NCBI GenBank assembly: GCA_020747065.1
Contig: JAGMVK010000002.1
Span: forward strand, 1,302,001 to 1,366,000
DNA: 64,000 nt
Reading direction: 5' to 3'
From: Cadophora sp. MPI-SDFR-AT-0126
Lineage: Eukaryota; Ascomycota; Leotiomycetes; Helotiales; Ploettnerulaceae
This document shows, piece after piece, positions 34,429-47,241 of the stretch (positions within the stretch are counted from its first letter, which is position 1; each line of letters starts with the position of its first letter). The notes beneath the pieces are model-generated. The model saw nothing but the letters and a program-made list of their open reading frames with translations, searched no databases and was not told the origin of the DNA. The position numbers were made by a program, and so were the translations under genes.

Positions 34429-37047
34429 ATGATGGACACTGAGGATGGTCAGTTCTTCATAAAGGTAGGCAGGCAGCGGCAGATCTCCAGGTATTCTCTG
34501 TCACGAAAACACGAGGCTAATCTTCAGCAGAATTTGGCTCACTTTGTTCGGACGCACGAGAAGGCTCTGGCAAACGCTTTACAATTACGACGCCAACAGG
34601 CTCCTAAACATGGCTCTTCACAAAGTGTATCTGGATCCGTTGGAGGGGCAGCAACCCCTACTTCTCCAACAAGTACACACCCTCCCTCCTCCGCTTCTTC
34701 TGCTACGACGTCAAGCACACTCGCAGCAGCCCTCTCCCTTCCATACTTGACTTTTGCCTCGCATAACATAAAGCCTGCTAAACTTGCTCTTACGCCCCAC
34801 CACCTGTTCTACCTCCTCTCCCGATTCGAAGACCTAGGTATAACCGTGGGACCGATGAATGTGCGATTGGAGAATCTACACTCTGATACGTCCGCTGCCA
34901 ACTACGTCTCTTTTTTGAGTCAGTCACAGCGCCCTAAAGGTCGTGGTGGCTCTGATAATGGGTCCATACACTCTGTGTCCAGTGTGCGAAGTGTGATGTC
35001 TGGCATGTCCTCCTTGTGGTCAAATTTTGGTCTTGGATCTGGAGGTGCTGCTGCCAGAACGGAAAAGCAAAAGGCTGCAATCGAAGCGGACCTCAAATAC
35101 CTATACTCGGCATTCACAAAGATACCTTGCCTTAGACTCGCACCGGATCGTCGAGCCCGATTAATAGAAGGTTACGAAGAGTTCCCGTTCGATAGTGCTG
35201 TTCCACTTCTCGCTTTCAAAAACATCAGTGCACTGGAGATAAGTGACATCGACATTCGGCAGTTCTTTGGATGGGATCGTCTCGCTGAACAATTAAGATC
35301 TTTGACGGTCAAGCGTGCTGGAGTAGACGATCCTGCCGATCTGCTTATCAACATCGTTCTGGACGACATGGACAAGAGACGACGAAGATCATCCAAGGCT
35401 CAAATGTCACCAACTTCAACATGGGCAGCCGTTACAAGCCCTAGACGGAGCCCTACCATGGCACATGCGGAGCTGGTCAAATCGAACTCGGCACCTAGTT
35501 CGCCTGATGACCGGAATCACATTGGCGATGAAAGTGATGAGCGAGGGGCTTCACTTGTGCGATCCGGGTCGGATGGTGCGAAGTCTCCCACCAAATCTCG
35601 ACCAAGGAGCAATTCTCCTGTTCGACCAAACAGTTCAAGAACTGGTTCTGCTCATGGCCATCTGAGAGGTTCACACAAAGTCAAGAGATCTGGATCTGGT
35701 AGCTCTCATTCGAGCATGTCAGAAGGCTGGCACAATCCGCGGAGCAGTTCATCAAATTTACTGTCAATGGGGATACTACCCTCATCTAAATGGAGATTTC
35801 TCAAGCACCTAAGTCTTGCTGATAATGGTCTGACTTCCATATCTGCCTCAAGCTTGGCACCGTTGGCCAATACCCTTCACTCTCTGGATCTCTCATCCAA
35901 TCTGTTCGCTCAGATCCCCGATTGCCTTGCGTCTTTGACTGCCCTCCGAGCTCTCAATCTGTCTAATTGTATGATTGACTCACTTCATTCATTGACAAGA
36001 AACCCTCTCCCAGCAATCTCGGCCCTGAACCTTCGATCAAACCGACTGATATCTATCGCTGGTGTTGAGAGACTCTACCCACTCGAAAGACTCGACTTGC
36101 GCGACAACAAAATGACAGACCCTACTGAGCTGGCTAGATTGACTGGGATACCTGATATCAGAGAGATCTGGGTGTCTGGCAACCCTTTCACGAAGACTCA
36201 CGGCGGCTACAGAGTGATCATCTTCAACCTTTTTAGAAGCACTCCTGGTTACACGGAGGACATTCTGATTGATACATATGCGCCAGGCTATAGTGAAAGA
36301 CGCCAACTTGTTGAACGGGCAGCGGAGAAGGCAAATGTACCGGTCGTCAAACCTCCTCCTCAAGATCACGGTCTCTCCGCCGTGGAAGTAAACAAGCCAA
36401 TCATCGACTACCCTGTTGCTCGAGAGCCTTCTGTGTTACGCAAGGAGCGACCGATTCCAGCAGCTACGACAAGTGAGATACATACTAGTTCGTCAGGTCG
36501 AAGGAGGAGAACGCCTAAGAGAAGAATAGTCGACCTTTCGACCTCAGAAACTTCTCCTAGCAAGCCTGTGAAACCTGCTGTCAAATCCACAACCGAGCAA
36601 GTGACATCTGCTACTGCCGGGTCAGATAGTGGATATGGCATCAGTCCAGATCCGTCGCCCCGGACCATTCCGTCATACGTGCCATCGGATCCTCGACAGA
36701 CACAAAGCCAGACAGATATTCCTCGGATAGATACATCGGTACTACCCCGTCTACCTCCTATAGAAACAGTGACATACGACACTCCTCTTGTCAAACCACA
36801 GAATAGTAAAGATCCAGAAGATTGGAAAGTCAGCGGAGAGATCTATAGAAAGAAGCTCGAAGCATTACGAAATGAAGTTGGCAATGGATGGCTTTCTGTC
36901 CTTAGCGAAGAAGGTTGGGATTCGCAGAGGAATCCCCAACAACCCTTTGGGACTCCAGATTACAGTCCTGTCAATACCATACGGCCCAGTCCTACCACAC
37001 CTCGAGCTAACAGCCAACAAACAATAAGTAGCCGGACATTGGGATAA
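34429..37047 (+). CDS. Large leucine-rich-repeat protein
   Basis: Open from the ATG at 34429 (a second ATG follows at once) to 37047, 872 residues if unspliced. Positions 34465-34530 look like a 66-nt in-frame intron: GTAGGC donor, GCTAAT branch, CAG end. Removing it joins EDGQFFIK directly to NLAHFVRTHEK, giving 850 residues. The N-terminal domain (to about 320) is helical, with a Ser-rich insert. A long Ser/Pro/Arg linker with RRRRSSK and SPTKSRPRS motifs follows. An SDS22-like leucine-rich-repeat block spans about 430-590 (HLSLADNGLTSI, SLDLSSNLFAQIP, ALNLRSNRLISI, RLDLRDNKMTD), closed by the cap IREIWVSGNPFT. The disordered tail ends with a conserved-looking helix around DWKVSGEIYRKKLEALRNE. 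Probably a cytoplasmic scaffold; no enzymatic motif. Function unknown. Confidence 0.85.
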   Translation: MMDTEDGQFFIKVGRQRQISRYSLSRKHEANLQQNLAHFVRTHEKALANALQLRRQQAPKHGSSQSVSGSVGGAATPTSPTSTHPPSSASSATTSSTLAAALSLPYLTFASHNIKPAKLALTPHHLFYLLSRFEDLGITVGPMNVRLENLHSDTSAANYVSFLSQSQRPKGRGGSDNGSIHSVSSVRSVMSGMSSLWSNFGLGSGGAAARTEKQKAAIEADLKYLYSAFTKIPCLRLAPDRRARLIEGYEEFPFDSAVPLLAFKNISALEISDIDIRQFFGWDRLAEQLRSLTVKRAGVDDPADLLINIVLDDMDKRRRRSSKAQMSPTSTWAAVTSPRRSPTMAHAELVKSNSAPSSPDDRNHIGDESDERGASLVRSGSDGAKSPTKSRPRSNSPVRPNSSRTGSAHGHLRGSHKVKRSGSGSSHSSMSEGWHNPRSSSSNLLSMGILPSSKWRFLKHLSLADNGLTSISASSLAPLANTLHSLDLSSNLFAQIPDCLASLTALRALNLSNCMIDSLHSLTRNPLPAISALNLRSNRLISIAGVERLYPLERLDLRDNKMTDPTELARLTGIPDIREIWVSGNPFTKTHGGYRVIIFNLFRSTPGYTEDILIDTYAPGYSERRQLVERAAEKANVPVVKPPPQDHGLSAVEVNKPIIDYPVAREPSVLRKERPIPAATTSEIHTSSSGRRRRTPKRRIVDLSTSETSPSKPVKPAVKSTTEQVTSATAGSDSGYGISPDPSPRTIPSYVPSDPRQTQSQTDIPRIDTSVLPRLPPIETVTYDTPLVKPQNSKDPEDWKVSGEIYRKKLEALRNEVGNGWLSVLSEEGWDSQRNPQQPFGTPDYSPVNTIRPSPTTPRANSQQTISSRTLG

Positions 37048-40000
37048 ATATCCCCACCCGCGGTCCCCTTTACTGGAGGATTGCCATTACACACGGAGAT
37101 TACGGCGGACAGCTCATCCCTGTCCACCGGGTGGCAGTAGTTGCATTTGGGAGGCTCTTCTTGATACCCATGGTCTTTTTTCTTCTCTCCCCAAAAAGTT
37201 GCATTTCAACACCGTTATGCGTGCTCTTTTCTTGAACAAAAAAGACTTTTGCATTACGGCATCTTTCCATACTACATTTGGGGCGGCAGGATCCTTTTCC
37301 ATTTCTCTTGTTCATTGTCATCAGCATAGCGTCTGCGTTGGGAGGTCATCTTCACTTTGGTCTTTCTTCTGTGGTTTCTTCTTTGAGATGGGAACATGTC
37401 TCCAGAGGGAGAATGTCCCCTGCTTTTCTCCTTTTTTCTTTTCTTCTTCTAATGAGCATTTTGGTGCCAAAGCTAGATCTCAGATTGGTGGACACGTTTG
37501 GCGGCTTTGTAAAATATGAGATACCTTTCTTCTTTCTTCTTTTTACTTTACATCGGGTTGGTCTATGGAGTGTGGGATGGAAACGGGGCGTTTAGTGCTT
37601 GACTCTCCTGTTTCTTATTTGATGATGGCTGGCATTTGTTCTGGTTGTCTTGTCTGTTTGTATCTGCATTGAGCGAGCGGGAATACAAATGACCGGACGA
37701 ACGAACGCACGTACGACATGGATGGGTGGGTGGGCATGGCATAACCCGGCTGGAACTGGAGGTTGGAGGGAGGCATAATGAAACAAACTTTTTTTGAGCT
37801 GCTGATAATACGTTTTCTCTCGAGTTGACTGTGACCGCCCTTCCCGTTTGTCTTCGCTTTTGTGATTCTTGATATAGGCTACCCGAGCTTCGTTCAATCG
37901 CAGCAGAGCCACGAACCAAGTCCCGTACGCATTTCCAAGTAGATCATAATCAATTTCTACCTCCACCCATCAACCACCCCTCATATGCCTTTTAGTCCTT
38001 TCCTATCTGTCCAACGATCTACCGCTCGGACTCGCCAACAATCACACTCATAAACACTCCTCTCATCATCCCACGTCCCATCGTTCCCCTTTTCTCACCC
38101 ATAGCCACACTCAAACGTTCTTTCTACCTCATTCGTCAAAGCAATCCCGATTCCGCCTTCCATCCCCAAAGTCTCATAATTTCCTCAAGACATCGCCCCA
38201 AACCTCCCTCTCACAGTATGGATAATCTCTTTCTCTTTCCCACTTACCAAATCTTCTGATCCATCCTCTCCCACTCTGCCGTATGCTACATCTTATTACT
38301 GGGAATTTATCAAATATATTCCAGCAGAGCTTCTCTCGCCTGATTTGTCTATTCTGTAGGGCAGGTAGAGAGCGAAGTCCTGGTGGCGATTGGCCCCAGG
38401 GCAGCGCAGCATAGTTTAGGTACAGGCTGATGCAGTAAAAGAGTGAGTGAGTGATTGGTGGTAAGCAGATTCCTGCCTATTTTATCGCCGACGCTGGGTT
38501 TCATACCTTGAGCATTGAGTGTGAGATTATGCCCAAGCGGTTTCGTTTTTGCGTAAAAGAAAGGAGAAAGGACATATATTCATTCCATTGGAAAGAGCCA
38601 GTCCAGCGGGTCTTTCCGATTGCTATGCTTGAAAATCTGGAGTATACTACCAGGCAACCAGCAAACTCGACTAGCACATCGCTTGCTTACATTGAGATCA
38701 AACACGTAAGGTAGAGTGAAGTATGGTGGATCCCACTCACAGCTTAGTCTTCTCTCTTGGGAGTGTCTAGACTGGCTCCAATCAGGTAAGCAATTACAGT
38801 ATTAAACAGATATTTGAAATCATGCTTCATTCCCTGTTTAGATCGATGTAAACCCTCTCCCTTAGGACCTCCCATCTCCCATCGATACCATACTCTAGCC
38901 GGACATGATCTCTTCTACCTTAGCAAGTGACGAACATGCCTACCTAGCTTCTCGCATCGATGCTGCAGCAGAAATGTTCGTATAGATCTGCTAGCTGTTG
39001 ATGTCTGTCTAATCATACCAGGTAGTATAACATGTGGCAGAGGTAGGATGCTAAGACAGAATTGACTTGCTGGGCTGTTGGATGAGCATGGGGAGGTGGC
39101 GGGGTGTGAAACAGAGAAAATGGACGCCATATGGAGAAGTGACGATTGAGTGTGTATCGTGAAGGGATGGAAACCATCGGAAGTAAAGGGGGTGTCGATG
39201 ATTGTGGCAGATGACGAATCGTTGATTCCCAGATATCAGTACTGAGGTACGAGAGAACGCTCATGCGTGGTGGCATGGAAGAAGCGGCGCTCCTGTCCCA
39301 TGACAATGTGGAGTAAGTATTCATGAATATATGTTTAGATCAGGAAGAGCACGAGTTGGGCCGGTAGATAAGCTGGACGCTAGCCAGTAACTATCTCGAG
39401 GACAGAGATTGGCTATGGGGGAAGTAGACAAATTAATCATAGAGTGTATTAGGCAACTGTGAGCTGGCTTAGGAACTGTACAATATGATGTCTCAAGATG
39501 AGATGGGACAATGAGTTCTCGTATATTGGGGTGGCTATGTGCCCCTCCCTAAGCTCACCCGTTGCTCTAGTGGGAAAGTACGAAAGGGAGCAGAGGCAGG
39601 TAGCTACTAGATCGAATGATGGCTGGATGGTGTCCGGTATATCGGATGAGGACGAAGAAGCACCTACCTAACAGATCTAGAAGAGGAGTGTAATCTCTCG
39701 TCTATGAAGCGAGCTGCCACCTTGGCAAGCCAAATATCAACACGACCAACCAATATAAGACAAGCGAAACAGCAAGCAGCAGTAAACACGCCAGTCATTT
39801 GAATTATCAGCTACGAATAGCAAAACCATTCTACTACATCATGCATCATAAGCGAACAAATACATAGACATAGTTTAAAAAAAAAATTCGAAGGTTTCAT
39901 TCACTTCACACGCTTCACCGGCATCGCAGATCAGATGAGCGTGGAGTGGCGCAAGCAAGTAAGCAAGCAAGCAGTAACTGTCGCAGTTTTAGACGGACGG

Positions 40001-40230
40001 TCGAAGAAGAAAAGAGAAAGAGCTAGAAGAAGACGTGAGAGCAGACCACCAACGCAAGCATATCAGAGGACTAGAAGGCCAACCCCAACCCAATCAACCA
40101 CCCGCACCCATGTTTCACTTCCTCAACGCCAGATCGCAGTTCCCTTGCCCACAACACGTACGGCCAAGTAGGCGGTCAATTCCCCCATTCGTTCAGTTAG
40201 TCGGTCGATTGGTCGATAGAAAAGAGCTAC

Positions 40231-40269
<39 letters not shown>
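40231..40269. repeat. ACAG x9.75 microsatellite
   Basis: 39 bases of perfect ACAG repeat downstream of the PP1 gene, in or beyond its 3' end. Confidence 0.95.
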
Positions 40270-40271
<2 letters not shown>

Positions 40272-40442
40272 AAGGTAACCCTTAACATTGCGCGCAAAAG
40301 AAGCAGGCCTCTCGCACATCATAATCTCATATACACACTGAAAGATGCCACCAGAGCCAGCCTCGCTCCATTTAACCAGTTTCCCGTATGCTCCCCCCAG
40401 GACGAATAATGAACAAGAAAAAACCCCGCTTGTCCCTGTAAA

Positions 40443-40462
40443 CTTTCTTTCTTTCTTTCTTT
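40443..40462. repeat. CTTT x5 microsatellite
   Basis: Five perfect copies of CTTT, about 180 bases from the ACAG repeat. Confidence 0.9.
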
Positions 40463-40844
40463 TTGAGGGAAAATTTGTCGTGAAAGTCGTGGTTGCTCGT
40501 TTCAAAATTCGCAGCTTTCGAAGCTCATGCATGGATGGGTTTACGTTCTTATCAGCTGAATGGTTGATGGGAAGGAGATGTGTACAATCGAGAATTGTGG
40601 TCGAGAGGCAGCTCGCCGTTTAACGCAAGGTATGCACTCACGCCACCATAGTTATGTTGTCGATGAGAGAGATCGAGTGATGTTCGAGATGTAGAGTTCG
40701 GGTCAATCGAGACTGAGGATGGGAAATAGACGGTTCGAGGAGCGCGTTGGTGAGATTTTGTGTCCGGAGACTCGAGAGAGAATCGCGAAGGTGTGTTTAT
40801 CTGCGTCCGAACCTGCTATACACATAGAAGTTCGTAATAGTTCA

Positions 40845-42021
<1,177 letters not shown>

Positions 42022-44137
42022 GGCTTCTGTCCTCTCGGGGGCAAGAAGGAGACGGGGTTGTGTGTAGGGGCTTCCGCAGTTTATGTAAGGTGGGAGATGA
42101 AAAAGTTCGTAGATTCGAATCCGCTGTTAGGAGGACTGTGATTCACTTCTCGATCTGATACGCGTTTAGACGTTAGTGTGAGGCTGACAAAATCGGGATG
42201 CAAATTTGGCGGCGCGTGAACAGGATCCTCAACAAAGAGTGCAGAGGCAGGAATACATACATTGAAGTGAGATCGGCCTCAATGAAGTTTTCTGCAGCAA
42301 GCCGCGCGGTATGAGAAAATCAGGAGTGCTCGTCGCCTTTGTTGTTCAGAGGAGAAGGTCGGGGTGCGCGGGCGATGATGAAAGGTTCGCCTGTGGAGAT
42401 GGCGACGCGATCGAGGAAGTTAGGTCGTTGAAATATTTGCTGCGGCCTTGGGCTGCGCTCGCTTATTCACAGACAATGCTGTTAATTCGAAGATGAGATC
42501 GTGGACGATGTGGTTGTTGGACTCGGCGAGGGGTTTGCGAGGTGAGGTTAGGTTGTGTTGCGGGCTCGTTCGGATTTCGAGTTCTGTGTTTTGCGCTTGA
42601 TAAACGAGAGCCTTAAAAAGGCTATGCTATGCTCTGCTCTGCCGCTGCTGCCCTTGAGCTCGGAGGCCGGATTGACACAACCTCGCACAATCAAGTGGCC
42701 GGAGAGGGCGGATAGAGAGGACGTTGCTTAGGAGATGATTTGCAGTGCTCTCTTCGGATTCCAGAGCAAGAGGCAGATATCGTGTGAAGCTTCAGCGAAA
42801 CGACAGAGGGGTCAGGAGGGTGTGCGGGCAGCAAGGCTCTTGGAATGCGGTGTGGGATTAAAGTTTCCTTGCACGACAAGAATGCCAGGTCAGTCAAGTC
42901 AAGTCAACAAACAAGGGCAACACAATAGATCGATGGGCAAATATGGATTGTTGGGAGTCAAATGGTTGCGTGATCGCAATCGTCAGGTTCAGCGTTCGTC
43001 GATGGCGTTCGTCGAAGACAATGAATGTTGTTAGAGGAAAGAAGTGCAGCAACAGGACAAGGTGGAGGCCAGAAAAAAGGTAGTCGGTCAAGCCAAGGCC
43101 AAGGGCACAGCAAGCAAGGAGCAGCAGGGGAAGGAGGTAGAAGATGTTGCCTCAACCTTCGAACTCTCTTCCACTCACACCTCCCTATGCCACTCATGGG
43201 CTTACTGACCAAATCAAGTTCCTGGGATCTCAAACTGCCGCCGTCGAATGCCTGCCGTGCGTAAGCAGCAACGACTTCCAGCGCTTGTGCAGCAAATCCA
43301 AGCCTGAATCCCTCGCTGCTTCTAGACTCCTCCAGTCAACTGCACTTGCATTGGTTCCTATTCCTTGCCCTTGCTTTTTGGTGAGCTGCTCTTGAGGATT
43401 CTGTGACGACGTCGATCCACTTTTGCAGACGCATCTCTCCACATCCAAGACGAAACATACGTGGAGATCATCGGGACTTTTGGGTCTTGGTCTGAAGCTT
43501 TACTTCAGAATTAAGTTCTGATCATATCGCGTGCCATGTCTTATCTTCTGGCTGTTTGCATCAATTTGGAGGTTCAATGCAGTGCATCGTGGGGATCTTG
43601 GGGGGATCTAAATAAAGATCGAACGACCTGGATCGTCTCAGGGGTACGAAGGGGGAGGCTGATGCACCGACTCCAGGGGCCAATATTTAAGCCAACACAT
43701 TTCCTACTGTGCAAGTTATTGAAACGGGTTTCTTTAATGATGTCTCTGGACAGAGTTATGGGATTATTCATACACTTTTGAGACGGCAAAAGGTTATTGG
43801 TTTAGTCAGGCCAAGGGCCAAGTCAGCCTAGAATATACTGGCAAATCAGTACATTCTCACCAAGACTCTGATGTCTCGATGAATTGCACTTTGATCTCTG
43901 CTTTTGCATTCATCTCGCCACATTCAAATTTGAGTTTGATATTGTAGTTGCTTCATGTTGTTTACTTGGAGGGGCTAACACGTAAGAACGTAGTGCTGTA
44001 CAATAGGAGCAACATATGACATTTGACAATTGTCTTTGACTCTTCGTAAGCATTCCTGGCTATCACGGCTCTCGAAGCAGTCATGAAGCCCGCTATCAAT
44101 GTCGTTGCCATCATCACCAGTCAAACCAAGTCATAGA
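42022..44137. other. Intergenic region (PP1 promoter and more)
   Basis: Directly upstream of the minus-strand PP1 gene and downstream of the minus-strand Rdx gene. The first several hundred bases should hold the PP1 promoter and leader. ORFs are short, on both strands, without motifs. No RNA gene seen. Confidence 0.55.
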
Positions 44138-45563
44138 CTAAGCACAATCCTCACAGTCTTCTCCTGGCCTGCAAAACCCACTGCCACTCTCTCCAACCTG
44201 TATCTTTCCCCTAGCATTCAACACACCCTCAGCATCTCCATTTACAGCTCCATCTCCAGCATCCCCTCTACTCGAAGTTGGTCTCGAATTTACATCCACA
44301 TCCATAGGCGTGAATTTTCGCTCATTACTGCTCACAGCAGCCTGTAGTCGGTTGATAGCTCTCGGGATGGGCGTATTAATTCCGGTGGTGTTCTGTGGCG
44401 TGGGCTCTTGAGATGACGGTTCTGAACTTTGCTGGATGGAGGATTCTGGGTTCGACGGAGTACCTTTACGTCTATTAGCACTTGGTGTTGCGAGCGAAGG
44501 AGGTGTACTACTTACTCTTCTTGACGTCTACATGACCAAGATCACGCTTCGGGTCTATGATATCTCTTACTCGGCGCTTGAGCTCTTTCGTTTCTATGGC
44601 TATGATTAGCAAAGCCTGATATGAGGTAGCGTTAGGAGGAAGCTATGACAAGTCGCTATTTGAAAACAGGCTCTATTCGAGGAGATATGTGAACAACATA
44701 CCGGGGAATCCGCCTTCTGCCTTCCTATCCCAAAGTACATCTTGATTGATGGTAGCTGGGAAGCCTTGGACTGGATTCTGGATCTCTGTCTGTAGATTCA
44801 CAATGAAAGTTCCTCCTGTTGAAGGTTGCAGGGCGACCTGTCTACCGAATTAGTCCCTGTCTTCAATATATTCAAATAATAGCATTCAATGACTTGTGGA
44901 AACACAGTCCGCCATCTCATATAAACAAGTCAAGGAAGATGATACTAGTAGAAACAAGACTTACTTCTCCTAAGGAAGTAGAGAATGTCGACATCAACTC
45001 CTGTGCAAACTATCCAACCATAACCATATCATTAGCCTCATTTCGTAGCAATGTCAACATAACTCAGCACACAGATAATAACGCATCAAAATTCGTCAAG
45101 TCGAAATATTTCATGATCTCCCCTTATAGAAGCTCATACCCGGCATGCATGAAAGTGCATCCATCTCCACGAAAGCATCACGTGCCATACGCTGAGGCAA
45201 TTCCATTTCATGCTGAGACGAGGGGACGGATGCGAATGCGGGGGACCGCATTCCATGTCTCTGAGGGAGATCTGAGACTGGATTCATGCAGTGGGTAGAT
45301 TGGGGATTGGACTGATCATCTCTAGACGGGATATGATGCTGTGCCTGAGAAGATGACTTGAGGAGCTGAGATGGGAATAGCTTACGTAGGCGGCCCTGTG
45401 GAGGGCTGTTAGTATTTGGAGCTCGACTCAGGAAGACATGGAAAAGGAAGATCCTTGGAAAAGTGAAATACCTCAGTAGCCACTTGCATTGCGTGCAGAA
45501 CTCGATTGTGACCCGTGGGTAACGCGGTGGCGTTGGCGAGGATAGATCATGTTGATTCTCCAT
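44138..45563 (-). CDS. Rdx-family (SelW/SelT/SelH-like) thioredoxin-fold protein with long C-terminal tail
   Basis: Six exons, 5' to 3': 45563-45472, 45395-45386 (10 nt), 45009-44965, 44837-44702, 44593-44516, 44463-44138. They total 687 nt, 228 residues, every phase consistent. The N-terminal Rdx fold has the redox motif CTQC (Cys23, Cys26; selenoprotein W relatives have Sec or Cys here) after the first strand (RVTIEFCTQCKW). Then come RAAYFAQELMSTFSTSLGE, the strand VALQPSTGGTFIV, and a helix ending in ELKRRVRDIIDP. About 110 further residues form a polar, probably disordered tail that ends in GFCRPGEDCEDCA, with Cys218, Cys224 and Cys227. Expected to act in thiol redox chemistry; partner unknown. 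The 10-nt exon encodes the conserved RAAY junction and is framed by GT..AG introns of 76 and 376 nt. Confidence 0.87.
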
Positions 45564-46130
45564 GATTTTGAGGAGTGATGTAGGTTGATTCTAGATTTTG
45601 ATGTTGAGAAGCAATGGTGTTGTGATCGAGAAATACAGTCTTATCTTGGTTGCGGAACGGGAAAAGAATGGTCTTGATCTGACTCGCTTTTGTTACGTAG
45701 GTAAGGATTTCATGATTTGATATCAGGGTCGTGAACTTGGCCGCTGGGTGCTCCTTAGTTCCAGCTCGCTTGTTCGAGGGACACAGCACACCCACGACCA
45801 AACTGGGCACAAAAAACTGGGGACCTCACATTGCATCCAGGGCGAGAGATGACAACTTCCAGATTGGAAAGGAAATGCACCATTGATTGTGGCATGACGA
45901 CGCGCCCTCGTGATTCATTCTGTAACTTATACACAAGAAGTAGCAGCCTTACTGCAAAACACCCCTGACTGAAATATTACATGCTCCTCATCCATCCATA
46001 CATCGGTTGTTGTGAGCCTTGTCATGAAAACCATCCGGCAACGCTGCTGATGCAGGTGAAGGTATTATCGCAGACTCATCCATTACGCCTGTGAACGCCT
46101 GTTGATCTCGAACTCGCTCGTCGCATTAGA
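45564..46130. other. Intergenic spacer
   Basis: Between the start of the Rdx gene and the stop of the G-gamma gene, both on minus. An 87-residue minus-strand ORF (45810-45547) overlaps the Rdx start and shows no motif. Presumed Rdx promoter. Confidence 0.55.
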
Positions 46131-46517
46131 CTACATGACAGCGCAGCAGCCTCCGGATTCTGTAATTTATGAGTTAGCAACGATGAATTCCGTGGGAGCC
46201 GGTGGAAGCTCACGTTGTGGTGCGTAAGGGTCGTCCTTCTTGTCAACAGTGCCCCAGACAGATGGTACCATGAAGTCTTTCGTGCTATTCGTATACGAGA
46301 TGATGCTTTTGAGATGTCAGCCTGCGGCCGTATGCATGTATACCTCGTCCGATTAATACCTTCTTGATGCTTGCGAAACTGGGATACGCTCTCTCTCCAA
46401 ATCCTCCCTCAGACGTGTGTTCAATTCTGTGAGACGTCGTAGCTTAAGATCTGCCATCGATTGCTTGTTCTTCTTGATCTGACCGGGGTCTTCGCGGGAG
46501 GAGTATCCTGAAGGCAT
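46131..46517 (-). CDS. gng1: Heterotrimeric G-protein gamma subunit
   Basis: Gamma subunit pairing with G-beta in pheromone, nutrient and development signalling (Ste18 of yeast, GNG-1 of Neurospora). Three exons, 5' to 3': 46517-46360, 46305-46214, 46159-46131; 279 nt, 92 residues. The protein begins MPSGYSSREDPGQIKKNKQS, then the coiled-coil helix MADLKLRRLTELNTRLRED, then the beta-binding part ISYTNSTKDFMVPSVWGT and DDPYAPQ. It ends in GGCCAVM: a CaaX box (CAVM) for prenylation, with a preceding Cys for palmitoylation, as in fungal gammas. Introns are 54 nt each. The frame stays open upstream of the ATG to a likely leader intron (about 46556-46620), but no earlier in-frame ATG was found, so this start is preferred. 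Confidence 0.93.
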
Positions 46518-47241
46518 GTTGGAGATATCGTCGCTCGGGGCGGTCGCGACTCCTAATCAACTTGCCGAGCGTGTTAGAATTGATCCGACGTTGGAGGGAC
46601 GAGAGACGAGCTCAGCGTACCTGAGGACTGGCTGAAATCAGGGTACTAGGAGGTTGCGACAGCTTCCTCGACAGCTGTTGAGGCGATTGAGAGGTCAGCC
46701 GTGAGATTGAATGAACTGAAGTCGAAGTCGTGGTCGCTCGCTCTGTCCCTTCTTCCCCTTCAGACACTGGGCAAGTGAGCAATTTGGGGGAGGTTCGAGA
46801 GCGGTTAGCCTAACGATTAGCGGCTTTTTGTTCCGATGCAAAAGCAGCTTCAGGGAGAGAATGCCCCTCTGAGATGTGACTTTGCACGGCAATGAATTTC
46901 CTCAAGCATTCAAAGCTTTATTTGAAATTCGAATAAATCAATGTTTGTGTCCCTTTTCGCGTCAATATCATTTGGGGTTTAAATTTGTCAATATCCTCAA
47001 TTTCAATCAAACTTGGGCCACATGAGTTAACAGAACAAGTTGCCAAGCATTTTGAGAGACATGCCGCTTTAATTCCCGCAGTACTCATTTTTCTTGCCTG
47101 AACCTTTGGGCGCATATCAGGCATTCAGCACGACCCCTCGCGTAATGTGTGGGACTCATCATGATCCCACACAAAACCTCATCGTCGCGACCTCAACGAC
47201 TGCATCGAGCTGATCGAAAATCAATCAGCAAGCTGCCCATC
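46518..47241. other. Shared promoter region of G-gamma (minus) and eIF3a (plus)
   Basis: Divergent intergenic region of about 720 bases. It probably contains a leader intron for the G-gamma gene (GTACG at 46620 down to TTAG near 46556). No additional gene is seen. Confidence 0.55.

Larger units (their letters stand above)
37048..40844. other. Intergenic region with simple repeats
   Basis: About 3.8 kb between the 3' ends of two convergent genes. It is rich in T- and C-tracts and simple repeats: GCAAGCAAG runs at about 39951-39972, ACAG x10 at 40231 and CTTT x5 at 40443. ORFs here overlap on both strands and are built from the repeats. No supported gene. Confidence 0.55.
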
